Positions 1 through 9,600 of a stretch of DNA of 64,000 bases are shown here, piece after piece. Source of the stretch: Streptacidiphilus sp. P02-A3a (GTDB lineage Bacteria; Actinomycetota; Actinomycetes; Streptomycetales; Streptomycetaceae); contig NZ_CP048289.1 in the NCBI RefSeq assembly GCF_014084105.1, positions 5,341,922-5,405,921 on the forward strand. Direction: 5' to 3'. Position 1 is the stretch's first letter. Each line of letters starts with the position of its first letter. A program made the translations under genes and the position numbers. A model generated the notes under the pieces. That model was not told the DNA's origin. It did no database searches and saw nothing but the letters and a program-made list of their open reading frames with translations.

Positions 1-3000
1 CGGATCGGTGACCTGCAGGACGTTTCCGGCCACGTCGTAGGTGTAGCTCGTCGTGCCGCGTCCGGACTGCGTGCTGGTGGCGACCTCGCCCGCGTTGTCG
101 TAGGTGGCGCTGGTCTGCGCCGCCGACGCGGTCTGTTTGATCAGATCACCGAACTGGTCGTACTGGTAGGTCGTCGTGTACTGGTTCGGCGTACTGGTCC
201 CGTTGCGCACCACGGAGGTCTTCTCCGCGAGCCGCTCGTTCGAGTCGTACACGTAGAGGGTCTGCGCACCGGTCGGGTCGACGACCGACAGCAGGTTGCC
301 GCCGTCGTCCCAGGTCAGCTTCTCGACACCGGCGGCCGCGCCGGCCGTCGCCGGTGGCATGGTGATCTGGTAGGGCCGGTTGCGCGTGTCGTACGCGTAC
401 GTCGTCGTCTGGCCGAGCTTGTCCGTGTAGCTCAGCACATTGCCGTTGTTGTCGTAGGCGTACTTCTCGGTCGGGCTGAGTACCGAGCCGTTCGGTTCGG
501 TGGTCGACGGGTAGTCGATCTCGACGCAGTGCCCGAACGCGTCGTACGTGTAGTGCGTGACGTTGCCGTCCGCGTCCTTGATGTCGGTGACGTCGCCGAA
601 GGTGTCGTAGCCGCGGGTGGCCGTCGGGTCCTGCGCGATGGCCGCCGCGCCGGAGCCGTTCTCCGTCGCGACCTGCGGCAGCGCGCTCGTCGAGAGGCGG
701 TCCAACTGGTCGTACGTGTTCGTCGTCGTGCGGGCCGCGTCGGGTGCGGTGCTCGAACCGAAGGCGTTGGAGCCGAGCGGGGTGGTGGAGCCCAGCACCA
801 GCCCGGCGGAGTCCCGCGTGTACGTCGTGACCAGGTTGGGTGTCGCGTTGTTGAGCTGCTCGGTCTGCCACAGCTGGCCGGAGGCGGTGTACGCGTTCTG
901 CGTGGTCTGCGTCTGCGTGCCGTTGCTCAGCGTCTGGGAGAGGGCCAGCCCGTCCGGGTCGTAGCTGTAGGACGTGGTGCGGTTCAGGCCGCCCGGGTCC
1001 AACGTGGTGCTCAGCAGCGAGTTGTTGCCGTCGTAGGAGTCCGTGGTGGTGCGGGCGGTGGCCCCGGTACCGGCCGTGTCCTGGATCAGGTTCCCGGCGG
1101 TGTCGTAGGTGTACTGGTGCAGCGGTTGGCTCGACACCGGGCCGTTGAGGTACGGGGTGTAGTTCAGGTACGACTCGCTGGCCTTGAGGTTGTCCAGCGT
1201 GTACGTGTAGGAGACGGTGTGCCCCAGGGCGTCGGTGTACGTCTCCAGCAGCCCGGCCGGGTCGTAGGTGTAGCTCTCAAGGGTCACGGCGCGCATGGTC
1301 GGCGGCGAGGTCGAGTAGTCCACGAACCCGTTCATCACGACCGAGGTCAGGTCCCCCACGGCGTTGTAGTCGTACGAGTACGAGGGGGACTTGAGCGTGT
1401 TGCCGGTGTAGAAGCCGTCGCCGCTCCACACCTGCTGGCCGAAGGCGTTGAACCTGGCCCAGGAGATGGTGGCGCCGTTGACGGCGGTCGAGGTCTTGTC
1501 GCCGAGTCCGTCGTAGGTGTACGTCGTGGTGCGCGCGGCGTCGCCGCCCGCGGCGGCGGCCGTGGCGTCCGCGGCCACGGTCTGGACCAGGTTCCCGTCG
1601 GCGTCGTAGGTGTTGGTGGTCACGAGCTGGTGCGTGACGCCGGTGACCGGGTTCAGGGCGGCGGGGTCGGTCTCGGTCTTGACCCGGCCGTCGGGGTCGT
1701 AGGTGTACGTCGTGGTGGCGCCGGTCGGGTTGGTCGAGTCGATCACGGTCCGCGAGGTGATCTCGCCGAGGTCGTCGTGGAGGATGTTCGTGGTCTCACC
1801 GGTCGGCGTGACGATCTGCGCCTGGTCGCCGAGATGGTCGTAGCCGTAGCTGGTGACGTGGCCGTCGGGGTCGGTGACGCTCTCCAGCAGTCCGCAGGCC
1901 TGCGGGGTGCCCGCGGGCATGTCCGGGTCGTTGACCACCGGCGGGGCCGCGGCACCGCCGTCGCAGGTGTACCTGTAGCTGGTGGTCGCGCCGTTCGGGC
2001 TCGCCTTGGTCGGCGCGCTGGTCGAGGTGGCCAGCTCTCCGGACGGCGTGTACGTCATCGTGCTCGTGTGGTCGTTGCCGTCGATGATCGCGGTGACGAG
2101 GCCGAAGCGCGGATCGGTGGCCGCCAGCGGCGTGCTGCCGGCGAAGGTCTGGTGCTGCCAGTTGGTGTAGACGGTGGTCTTCGCGTCGCGCGGCACGTCG
2201 TAGGTGTCGAGCCAGCCGTCCGGGTCCCAGAGGTACTCGGCCCCGTTGGCGTCCTCGTCGGACGTTCCGGACACGTCGCCGTACGGGTCGTACGCCCACT
2301 CGCTGGTCAGCCCGGCGGTCGGCGTGGGGTTCGTCAGCCAGCGCGACCACAGTCGGCCCGCCGCGTCGAACTCGTAGTACACGTTCGTTCCGCGCGGGTC
2401 GGTGACGTGCACCGTGAGGGCCGCGTTCTGGTCGTAGGGCGCGATCCGCGCGTAGGTCCACGTGTTCTGCCCGGGGACCGCCTGCTCGACGCTGGCCACC
2501 GTGCCGCCCGAGGTGTAGGCGATCCGCGTGGTCTCGGTCGTACCGTTGGGCCGCTCGATGGTCGCCAGCAGATTCGAGGCGTTGTACGTGTACTGGGTGC
2601 ACGCGCTCAGGTCGGTACGCGGGTCGCACACCGTGGCCAGGTTCCCGCCCTCGAAGCCGTACATCCACGGCGCGCTCATCCCCGTCGTCTGCATCGCGTT
2701 GACGTACGGGTCGCCCGGCGAATAGGTGATCGTGAGCTCGCGCTGCTCCGGACCGGCCTGGGCATCGAGGGCGACCGCGTTGTCGGACGAGTCGCGCGCG
2801 ACCGTGATCTGCGAGCCGGGCGTCGCGATCGGCGTGATCGTCGAGAGCTTCCCGTCCTTGCTGGAGAAGCCGTAGGTCGCACCGGACATGATCAGGGTGT
2901 TCAGGTCGACCATGCGGCCCTCGCTGGTCTCCCCCGCTCCGGCGACGAACGTTCCGTTCGGGTTCTCCCCGTAGGTCACCTCGCGGCCGTCCGGGAAGGT

Positions 3001-4431
3001 GACCGTCACCGTGTCCGTGCTCACGTCGATGGACCGCGACATGTCCAGGACCGAGGACCATCCGGGGCCGAACACCCCGTCCGCGGTGTTGAGGCTGTTG
3101 TAGTAGCGCGTGATCGGGAGCGAGAAGCCCGGCACCGCGAAGGTGAGGTCGGTGGCGGAGGCCGTGTAGTTGCCCAGGAACATGCCCACGCCCGCGGGGT
3201 CGGTCTGGCCGCCCTGGCCGAGCTGGGAGAAGGCGGGCGGGGTCGGCGCCGGTATGAACGAACTGGGCGAGGACCAGGGCGTGGTGGCGCTGGCGTCCTG
3301 GACTCTGAACTCCCAGTAGTACGTCGTGTTCCAGGACAGCACGTCCTCCGGCGGCCACCAGTCCGCGCTCGCCGCGAAGCTGCCCTGGGTCCAGGGCACC
3401 GCCTGCCAGCCGGAGTTCCAGCAGGTCCCGTCGTTCGGATAGTCGGTGCAGACCTGGTACTCGGCGGTGTTGATCTCGCTGCCGTCGGCCAGGACCTCGA
3501 TCTCCAGCTCCGGATCGGTGGACCCGACGGTGGCGCCGTCCGCGGGCGCGAAGAACTCGCCGGAGGGCGGGTAGTGCGGCACGGTGAACGCCACCGCCTG
3601 GGAGGCGGGCACGCCGAACGAGGTGAACCAGCCCGTGCCACTGAGGTCGGTGTCGTCGATCAGGTCCCAGACGAGCTTGTAGGAACCGGTGGTGAGCTCC
3701 TGCAGGGAGGAGTAGACATCGACCTTGTAACCAGCCGGCACGGCCACGTTGATCAGGGTGCTGAGCCCGACGTAGCTGTCGACGCTGCCGTTCGAGTAGT
3801 AGAGGTGGTAGCCCATCTGGATCGTGTTCGCGGCCCAGGTGAAGTTGCCGGTATTGGTCACCTCGACGTGCATGTAGCCGGGAGAGTCGTACGTCGGGGC
3901 GACGGCGAAGCTCGACGCCGGGGCGTACGTCGCGCCGTAGGTCTTCGTGTCGGGGGTGACCGCGAGCGAGCGGTAGCGCTCGTGCGCCAACGGGCTCGGA
4001 GCGGGGTCGCCGGAGGTCTCCTGCGGCAGCCGGTCCAACGGCACGGGCGCCGTCTTGAGCGGGTGCTCGGGTCTGCCCACCGGCTTGATCAGTCCGGCCG
4101 CCCGCGCGGCGGCCAGCGCGGCCTGGTTCTTGGCCAGCACGCCGGTCGCGGCCGGCCCGGCCGCACGGACCGGTGGCTTCGACCGCGCGGCGATGTTCGC
4201 CATGACCGCCTTGCTCACCGCGCTCTGGGCTCCCGCCCCGGCCGGGCGGGCAGGAGCGGCCACCGCCGCCTTGCCGGGTTTCGCGGTCACCTGCCCTGCG
4301 GGCAGCGGCGCCGAGACCACAGTCCTCGGCGCAGCGGCGTGCGCGGACGCGGGCGCGGCCCACGCGGGAATCAGTGCGGCCAGCAGCGAAAGCACGGCTA
4401 AGAGCACGACATCGAAACGTCGGCGCCTCAT
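1..4431 (-). CDS. Secreted RHS/YD-repeat protein, C-terminus outside the window
   Basis: Reading down from ATG at 4431 the frame stays open for 1477 codons to the window edge, so the 3' end is missing. The start follows GGAGGGGCCG. Residues 1-30 form a signal peptide (arginine-rich start, long hydrophobic core, ASA-HA end). Residues about 150-260 look like an Ig-like NBR1-type domain, and residues 270-360 like a fibronectin-type module. From about residue 400 a DUF6531-type RHS start is followed by more than a dozen YD repeats such as YTYDPDGRV, YAYDNNGNVL and YQYDQFGDL up to the edge. Family knowledge: such repeats build a shell enclosing a variable C-terminal toxin or effector. The tip that would decide between polymorphic toxin and wall protein is not in view. 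Large open frames on the other strand here are shadows. Confidence 0.93.
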   Translation of the reverse strand, partial: MRRRRFDVVLLAVLSLLAALIPAWAAPASAHAAAPRTVVSAPLPAGQVTAKPGKAAVAAPARPAGAGAQSAVSKAVMANIAARSKPPVRAAGPAATGVLAKNQAALAAARAAGLIKPVGRPEHPLKTAPVPLDRLPQETSGDPAPSPLAHERYRSLAVTPDTKTYGATYAPASSFAVAPTYDSPGYMHVEVTNTGNFTWAANTIQMGYHLYYSNGSVDSYVGLSTLINVAVPAGYKVDVYSSLQELTTGSYKLVWDLIDDTDLSGTGWFTSFGVPASQAVAFTVPHYPPSGEFFAPADGATVGSTDPELEIEVLADGSEINTAEYQVCTDYPNDGTCWNSGWQAVPWTQGSFAASADWWPPEDVLSWNTTYYWEFRVQDASATTPWSSPSSFIPAPTPPAFSQLGQGGQTDPAGVGMFLGNYTASATDLTFAVPGFSLPITRYYNSLNTADGVFGPGWSSVLDMSRSIDVSTDTVTVTFPDGREVTYGENPNGTFVAGAGETSEGRMVDLNTLIMSGATYGFSSKDGKLSTITPIATPGSQITVARDSSDNAVALDAQAGPEQRELTITYSPGDPYVNAMQTTGMSAPWMYGFEGGNLATVCDPRTDLSACTQYTYNASNLLATIERPNGTTETTRIAYTSGGTVASVEQAVPGQNTWTYARIAPYDQNAALTVHVTDPRGTNVYYEFDAAGRLWSRWLTNPTPTAGLTSEWAYDPYGDVSGTSDEDANGAEYLWDPDGWLDTYDVPRDAKTTVYTNWQHQTFAGSTPLAATDPRFGLVTAIIDGNDHTSTMTYTPSGELATSTSAPTKASPNGATTSYRYTCDGGAAAPPVVNDPDMPAGTPQACGLLESVTDPDGHVTSYGYDHLGDQAQIVTPTGETTNILHDDLGEITSRTVIDSTNPTGATTTYTYDPDGRVKTETDPAALNPVTGVTHQLVTTNTYDADGNLVQTVAADATAAAAGGDAARTTTYTYDGLGDKTSTAVNGATISWARFNAFGQQVWSGDGFYTGNTLKSPSYSYDYNAVGDLTSVVMNGFVDYSTSPPTMRAVTLESYTYDPAGLLETYTDALGHTVSYTYTLDNLKASESYLNYTPYLNGPVSSQPLHQYTYDTAGNLIQDTAGTGATARTTTDSYDGNNSLLSTTLDPGGLNRTTSYSYDPDGLALSQTLSNGTQTQTTQNAYTASGQLWQTEQLNNATPNLVTTYTRDSAGLVLGSTTPLGSNAFGSSTAPDAARTTTNTYDQLDRLSTSALPQVATENGSGAAAIAQDPTATRGYDTFGDVTDIKDADGNVTHYTYDAFGHCVEIDYPSTTEPNGSVLSPTEKYAYDNNGNVLSYTDKLGQTTTYAYDTRNRPYQITMPPATAGAAAGVEKLTWDDGGNLLSVVDPTGAQTLYVYDSNERLAEKTSVVRNGTSTPNQYTTTYQYDQFGDLIKQTASAAQTSATYDNAGEVATSTQSGRGTTSYTYDVAGNVLQVTDP

Positions 4432-4825
4432 CGGCCCCTCCCCAAGGCAGAGTGATGCGTTTCCCCAGCGCCCGGCCGAACCGTGTCCACTCTTCGCTCA
4501 CGTATCAGAACCGCTTACGGAAGCCAGGGAACCCAGCTCTACAAGGTGAGAAAGACCGTCCCGCGCGCGGGTGTGCACCCGGCGACGGAAAGATGAACGG
4601 CCCGGGCGATTCCCGCGAAGACAGGGATTTCCGCGCAGCCCAAAAGGGGCGGTTACGTCGATGTCATCATTCACCGCCCGGTGGCCCGGGTGTGCTCAAT
4701 AGACGGACTTTTCCAGAAACGCATAAAGGCGGGGCCCATCCTGACCCCGGTATGTGCGGCACCCGGTTCCGCATATCTGCCTTCGCTGACGAACCATCAC
4801 CGAAAAGCGGTCGGCCGCCACCTGG
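4432..4825. other. Intergenic leader of the RHS gene
   Basis: About 390 bases between the RHS start and a tiny ORF. The short frames here have poor third-position GC and no ribosome site, so I see no gene. It should contain the promoter and 5' leader of the RHS gene. I could not pick out a convincing -10/-35 pair or a known riboswitch. Confidence 0.5.
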
Positions 4826-4912
4826 TCACTTGCGGAACCAGCGCGGCGCGAACACCACCAGTGCCCCGTAGCAGACCGCGAGGACGATCCAGAACGCCGC
4901 AGTGACCATCAT
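4826..4912 (-). CDS. 28-residue single-pass membrane peptide
   Basis: ATG at 4912 is preceded by CAGGAGCTCCGC, a good Shine-Dalgarno at ideal spacing. The frame encodes 28 residues: MMVT, one hydrophobic helix of about 19 residues (AFWIVLAVCYGALVVFA), then a basic end PRWFRK and stop. The layout suits a membrane micropeptide with its basic tail in the cytoplasm. It diverges from the membrane protein at 5081. I do not recognise a family; it resembles KdpF in size but no kdp genes are near. Existence rests on the ribosome site and coherent hydrophobic helix only. Confidence 0.45.
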   Translation of the reverse strand: MMVTAAFWIVLAVCYGALVVFAPRWFRK

Positions 4913-5080
4913 GCGGAGCTCCTGCCCACGACTCGGCGCCCGCATGCCGGGGCGGCCGCCCGGAACCGAACCGGCCGGGCGGCGGTCGGGCGGCTCGGCG
5001 GTCACGGTCCGGCAACGTCGGGCGAGCCGAGCCTTCCGGCCTGCCAGGCTGTCGGAACCGCACACGGCACGGGAGTTCTG

Positions 5081-5626
5081 ATGGCGTTCGTCCGGGGCCC
5101 GGGGCCCGTGCAGGAACCACCGCAGCGTCAGCCGCGAGGGCCTCTGCTGATCGGCGTCGCCGTGCTGTTGGTGTTCTTCGTGCCGCTGCTGGTGGTCACC
5201 GCCGAGCGCGGATCCCCGTCCGCCCCGTCGCCGTCCTCGTCCCCGGCCCTGGCCCTGAGCACGGCCGCCCCCGGCACGCGGATCCCGCCGATGCCGCCCG
5301 CCGGAGCCCCGTGGCCGCCACCGGCCGGTGCGCCGCAACCGCCGGTGTGCGTCCTGGTCTACCGGGCCGAGCCGGGCGGCGGCACCGCCTGGACGGCGCT
5401 GACCACCCTGGCCGGTCAGTTGACGGTCGGGCCCGGATCCACCGGGGGCGCCCCCGGGCTGACCCTGCCCGAGCCGGAGGGGGTCAATCCGGTCACCCTG
5501 CCCGCCGCCCTGGCCCGGGACCACGGCCTGCGGGCGACGCTGGTGGCCGACGGCGGCCAGCGGTACGGCTGCCTGGTCGGCGCCGAGCGCCGACAGCGCC
5601 ATCCGGCCTCGGCCGCCGCCCGCTGA
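5081..5626 (+). CDS. Proline-rich single-pass membrane protein, unknown function
   Basis: 181 residues starting at ATG after CGGGAGTTCTG. A short polar N-terminus is followed by a transmembrane helix at about residues 21-40 (PLLIGVAVLLVFFVPLLVV), a Ser/Pro/Ala-rich extracellular linker to about residue 90, and a compact C-terminal region with two cysteines (PVCVLVYR and RYGCLVG) that could form a disulfide. Third-position GC is high to the stop codon. I recognise no family. It is probably an anchored surface protein. Confidence 0.6.
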   Translation: MAFVRGPGPVQEPPQRQPRGPLLIGVAVLLVFFVPLLVVTAERGSPSAPSPSSSPALALSTAAPGTRIPPMPPAGAPWPPPAGAPQPPVCVLVYRAEPGGGTAWTALTTLAGQLTVGPGSTGGAPGLTLPEPEGVNPVTLPAALARDHGLRATLVADGGQRYGCLVGAERRQRHPASAAAR

Positions 5627-5645
5627 GCGGAGCGGTCGATCGGGT

Positions 5646-5873
5646 CAGTGGCCGGGCCGGGGCCTGGCGGACCAGCCGGGCGGCGTAGGCGAGGGCCTGC
5701 CGCGGCAGCTCGGCCGCGGGGACCGCGGGTACCGGGACGGCGAGGGTGCGGTGGGCGGCGTCGGGGCGCGGCCAGCGGAGTTCGAGGTGCGCGGCCGGAG
5801 CTCGCTTCCGGTCGGGCCGATCGCGTGCCCCGCCCGGCACCGCGCGGGGTGGTCAGTGGGCGCGGACTCACTG
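5646..5873 (-). pseudogene. Possible degraded or frameshifted small ORF
   Basis: A strong ribosome site (AAGGAGGTGGGGGCA) precedes GTG at 5873, but that frame loses coding character after about 18 codons. A different frame then shows near-perfect third-position GC for about 45 codons (containing LELRWPRPDAAHRTLAVPV and AAELPRQALAYAARLVRQA), with an in-frame stop just upstream of it. This is what a small gene with one or two frameshifts, or a sequencing error, would look like. No family was recognised. Confidence 0.25.
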
Positions 5874-6043
5874 CCCCCACCTCCTTGCGGCCAGGACGCG
5901 GGCCCAGGACACGCGTAGCGCACCAGAGCGGGCGGATCACCCGATCTGGTGTTGTTATATGTCAAGAGTTGTGGTGATTGACCCGGATTGTCCATGAGAT
6001 CTGGGCAACAGCAGCTTTCCCCGGAGTGGTGATCGGAGAAGTC

Positions 6044-6544
6044 ATGAGCGGCAGCGCCGGTACGTCGTCCGCCCCCTCGGCCCCGTCGAGCCTGTCGATG
6101 GTGCAGCACCCGCTGAACACGGTGACGTCGGCAGTGCGCCACGCTCCGGGTGCCACCGCCGTCAAGGGGGTCGTCGAGGGCGTGCTGGACACCGTTGGAG
6201 CAGTGTCGCCGCAGGCCCGCCGGGTCGCCGCCTACGCGGGCTCGGGCCTGCTGGGGGTGGTCGAGTGGCCGGTGGCGGCGGTGGGCGCGGCGGTGGAGTG
6301 GCTGACGCAGGCCCGCCGCCGGAACACCGACGGTGCCCCGGCCCGCCCGGCGGCCCGGACGTCCGCGGCGGGCCAGGCCGAGCCCGGCCAACGGCCCGCG
6401 GCCGAGCGCGCCGCCGAACCGGCCGCGAAGCCGACGGCCAAGAAGGCCGCGAAGCAGGCCGTGGCCAGGACCCCGCGGAGCACCGCCAAGGCGACGGCCC
6501 GCCCGCGCCGCACCGGATCGGCCGCCTCCGGGCAGTCCGCCTGA
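6044..6544 (+). CDS. Small protein with Lys/Ala-rich tail, upstream of the P-type ATPase
   Basis: 166 residues from ATG at 6044, behind GGAGAAGTC. An upstream in-frame ATG at 5978 lacks a ribosome site. The first 90 residues are hydrophobic and alanine/valine-rich, with an amphipathic stretch around residues 60-90 (RRVAAYAGSGLLGVVEWPVAAVGAAVEWL). The rest is a disordered basic tail with PAKPTAKKAAKQAV-type repeats reminiscent of histone-like tails. The stop lies 72 bases before the P-type ATPase start on the same strand, so the two are probably cotranscribed. Its role is unknown; a membrane-associated partner of the pump is an inference from position. Confidence 0.7.
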   Translation: MSGSAGTSSAPSAPSSLSMVQHPLNTVTSAVRHAPGATAVKGVVEGVLDTVGAVSPQARRVAAYAGSGLLGVVEWPVAAVGAAVEWLTQARRRNTDGAPARPAARTSAAGQAEPGQRPAAERAAEPAAKPTAKKAAKQAVARTPRSTAKATARPRRTGSAASGQSA

Positions 6545-6616
6545 GGTGACGTCACACCCGTTCGCAGTCCCGTCCGGAGTCCGGGGCCCGACCCCGGACG
6601 CACACGAAGGTGGCCC

Positions 6617-9600
6617 ATGGTTCTGCGCCTGCTGACGCGCCTGCCCGCGACCGCGCTCGGTCTGGCCCTGGCGGCGCCCGCCGTGGTCGGCGGCCGGATC
6701 GTCCCGCAGGCGGGGGCGACCGTCCGGCTGGCGGCCGAGCTGGCCGGTGCGGGCGCCCGCTCCACCGCGCAGGGCGCCTCGGCGCTGTCGGCGTCGGCGG
6801 TGCGGGTGGGCACCGTCGCCCGGAACGCGGTCACCCCCGGCCTGGGCTACTGGCGCGCCGGTTCCCGGCTGCACCTGCCGCTGCGGCCGGGTCCGGACAC
6901 CGCGCGGCTCGATCCGCGCCGGGTGGAGGCCGCCGCGAAGCGGGTGGCGGTCGATCTGGCACGGCACCCGGACGTGGTGGCCGCCTACTGGGACGGCGGC
7001 CTGGCGCGGCTGGTGGTGCGACTGGCCGAGGGCGCGCTGAGCGACGAGGTGGTGGACCGGGCGACCGAGCTGGCCACCGGACGCGGGCTCACCCGCCCGG
7101 ACGAGCAGGTACTGGAGCGGGTGCACCCGGGGCACCCCGGGGGCGTGCGCGCCGGAGCGATCGCGCTGGCCTGTGACAGCGCGGGGATCGCGGCGGCGGT
7201 GACCGCGCGCTCGCTGCGGGTGAAGCGCTCGCCGCGCCTGGTCACCGCCGTGGTGACGCTGGTGCGCGAGGACTCCCGGGTGCGGGCCGCGCTGCGGACC
7301 CGGCTCGGCGAGGCGGGCGCGGACCTGCTGCTGGCCGCGGCCAACGCGGTCGCGCACGGCATCGGCCAGTCCCCCACCGCGCTGGTGCTGGACGCGGCGC
7401 TGCGGGTCGGCCAGCTGACCGAGTCCTTCGCCCGGGCGGCGGCGTTCGACACCGCGCACGACGCCGTCTGCGCGCCTGGGCGGCTGAGCCTGGCCGGGAG
7501 CCGGGCGGCCCGGCCCGCGCCGCGCTCGCGCCCGGGGCAGGCGTACGCGGACCAGGCGGTCACCACCAGCCTGGTCGGCGCGGCGGCGACGCTGCTGTTC
7601 ACCCGGGACGTCCGGGAGGCCGCGGAGGCGGTGCTGGCGGGCAGTCCCAAAGCCGCCCGGTACGGCCCGGCCGCGTTCGCGTCGGTGCTGGGCACCGCGC
7701 TGGCGCGGGACGGCGTGCTGGTCCGCGACACCGAGCGGCTGCGGCAGTTGGAGGTGGTCGACACGGTGGTGCTGCACCCGGGGGCGCTGCGGAGTACCCG
7801 GCGGACCGTGCTCGCGGTGAACACCAGCACCGAGGAGTGGGAGCACGACCGGCTGTGGCAGGCCGTGGCCGCCGCGCTGGGTCCGTCGCGACCGGGCGCC
7901 GCGGAGCCGGACGAGCCGGTGGTGTCGCTGCGCCCGGTGCCGGACGAAGGGGTCTCCGAGACCGGTCTGATGATCGTCTCGCTACGACGGCCAGGCAGCG
8001 GTGGCGGCGGCGGCGACGGCGGCGACGGCGACGGCGACGGCGACACCGGCGATGACGGGCCGGAGATCGGCACCGCGCTGGTCGGCTGGGAGGTGGATCC
8101 GCTGGCCGAGTCGGTCCTGGACGCCGCCCGCCGCGCCGGTCTGTACGTGGTGGTGCTGGACGACGGCGCGCTCGGCGACTTCGCCGCGCTGGCCGACGAG
8201 CGGGTGCCCGCCGACCGGCCGCTGGCCGAGGTGGTGCGCGGGCTACGGCGCGCCGGGCGGGTGGTGCTCACCGTGGCGCACGTCCCGGGCGACAGCGGCA
8301 CCGTTGCCGCGGCCCGGGGCAGGCGGCTGCCGCCGGAGTCCGCGGACCTGCTCGCCGGGCTGCTGTGCGGCGACGTCGCGGTGTCGCTCACCGACGAGCG
8401 CAGCGCCGTGGTGTGGGGTGCGGACGTACTGCCGCTGGGCGGCCTCGCGGGCGTGTGGCGGCTGCTGACCGCGGTGCCCGCCGCGCGCGCGGTCGGCCGT
8501 CGCTCGCGTACCCTGGCCGAGGCGGGCGCGGCGCTGTCCGGGCTGCTGGTGGTGACCCGGGGTGCCCGGCCCGACCACCTCCCCTTCCCGGCGGGCATGC
8601 GGCTCGGCCCGGTCAACGCCGCCGCGGCCGCCACCCTGCTCCTCGGCTGGTACGCGGCCGCCCGGGTGGGCGCTCAGGGGGCGCCCCGGCCGAGGCCGCG
8701 GGTGCCCTGGCACGCGCTACAGCCGCGCGAGGCGCTGTCCCGGCTGCGGGCGGGCCGCCGCGCCGCGCCCGCGGTGACCACGACGGTCCGCCGGGCCGCC
8801 GCCCGGACCGCGGGCCGCGCGGCGGGGCTGCCGGTCTTCGTCCCGGCCCGGCTGTCGCTGCGGCTGCTCGGCGCGGTGCGCGCCGAGCTGGACGATCCGC
8901 TGACGCCGGTGCTGGTGGTCGGCGCGGTGGCCTCCGCGCTGCTCGGGTCCACCGTGGACGCGCTGCTGGTCACCGGCGCGCTCGGGGTGAACGCGACGGT
9001 CGGCGGCGTGCAGCGGCTGCGCGCCGAACGGGCGCTGTCCGCGCTGGTGGTGAGTCAGCGGCAGACCGCCCGCCGGGTCGCCGGGGCCGGGGCCGGGCCG
9101 ACCGACACGGTCGAGGCGCGGCGGCTCGAACCGGGGGAGGTGATCGAGCTGCGCACCGGGGACGTGGTCCCGGCCGACGCCCGGCTGCTGAAGGTGGACG
9201 GCCTGGAGGTGGACGAGTCCTCGCTCACCGGTGAGTCGCTGCCCAGCGCCAAGCAGCTGGAAGCGACACCGCGGGCGGCGGTGGCCGACCGCCTGTGCAT
9301 GGTGTTCGAGGGCACCACCGTGGTCGCCGGTCAGGCCAGGGCCGTGGTCGTCGGCACCGGGGACGAGACCGAGGCGGGCCGGGCGGCCCAGCTGGCCTCC
9401 CGCGCGGGGACCGCCGGGGGCGTCCAGGCGCGGCTGCGGGAGCTGACGAACCGGGTGCTGCCGCTGACCCTGGCGGGCGGCGCCACCGTCACCGGCCTGT
9501 CGCTGCTGCGCGGCCGACCGGTGCGCGACGCCGTCCGCGGCGGGCTCGCGGTCGCGGTGGCGGCGGTGCCCGAGGGGCTGCCGCTGGTGGCCACGGTGGC

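Noticed and set aside
529..4401. 1290-codon open frame on the plus strand across the RHS gene
   Set aside because: It is antisense to clear YD repeats, is a low-complexity Arg/Gly/Val sequence and has no ribosome site; a GC-driven shadow.
5645..7846. 733-codon minus-strand frame across the start of the ATPase gene
   Set aside because: Opposite to the P-type ATPase and the preceding small gene, which have ribosome sites and coherent sequence.
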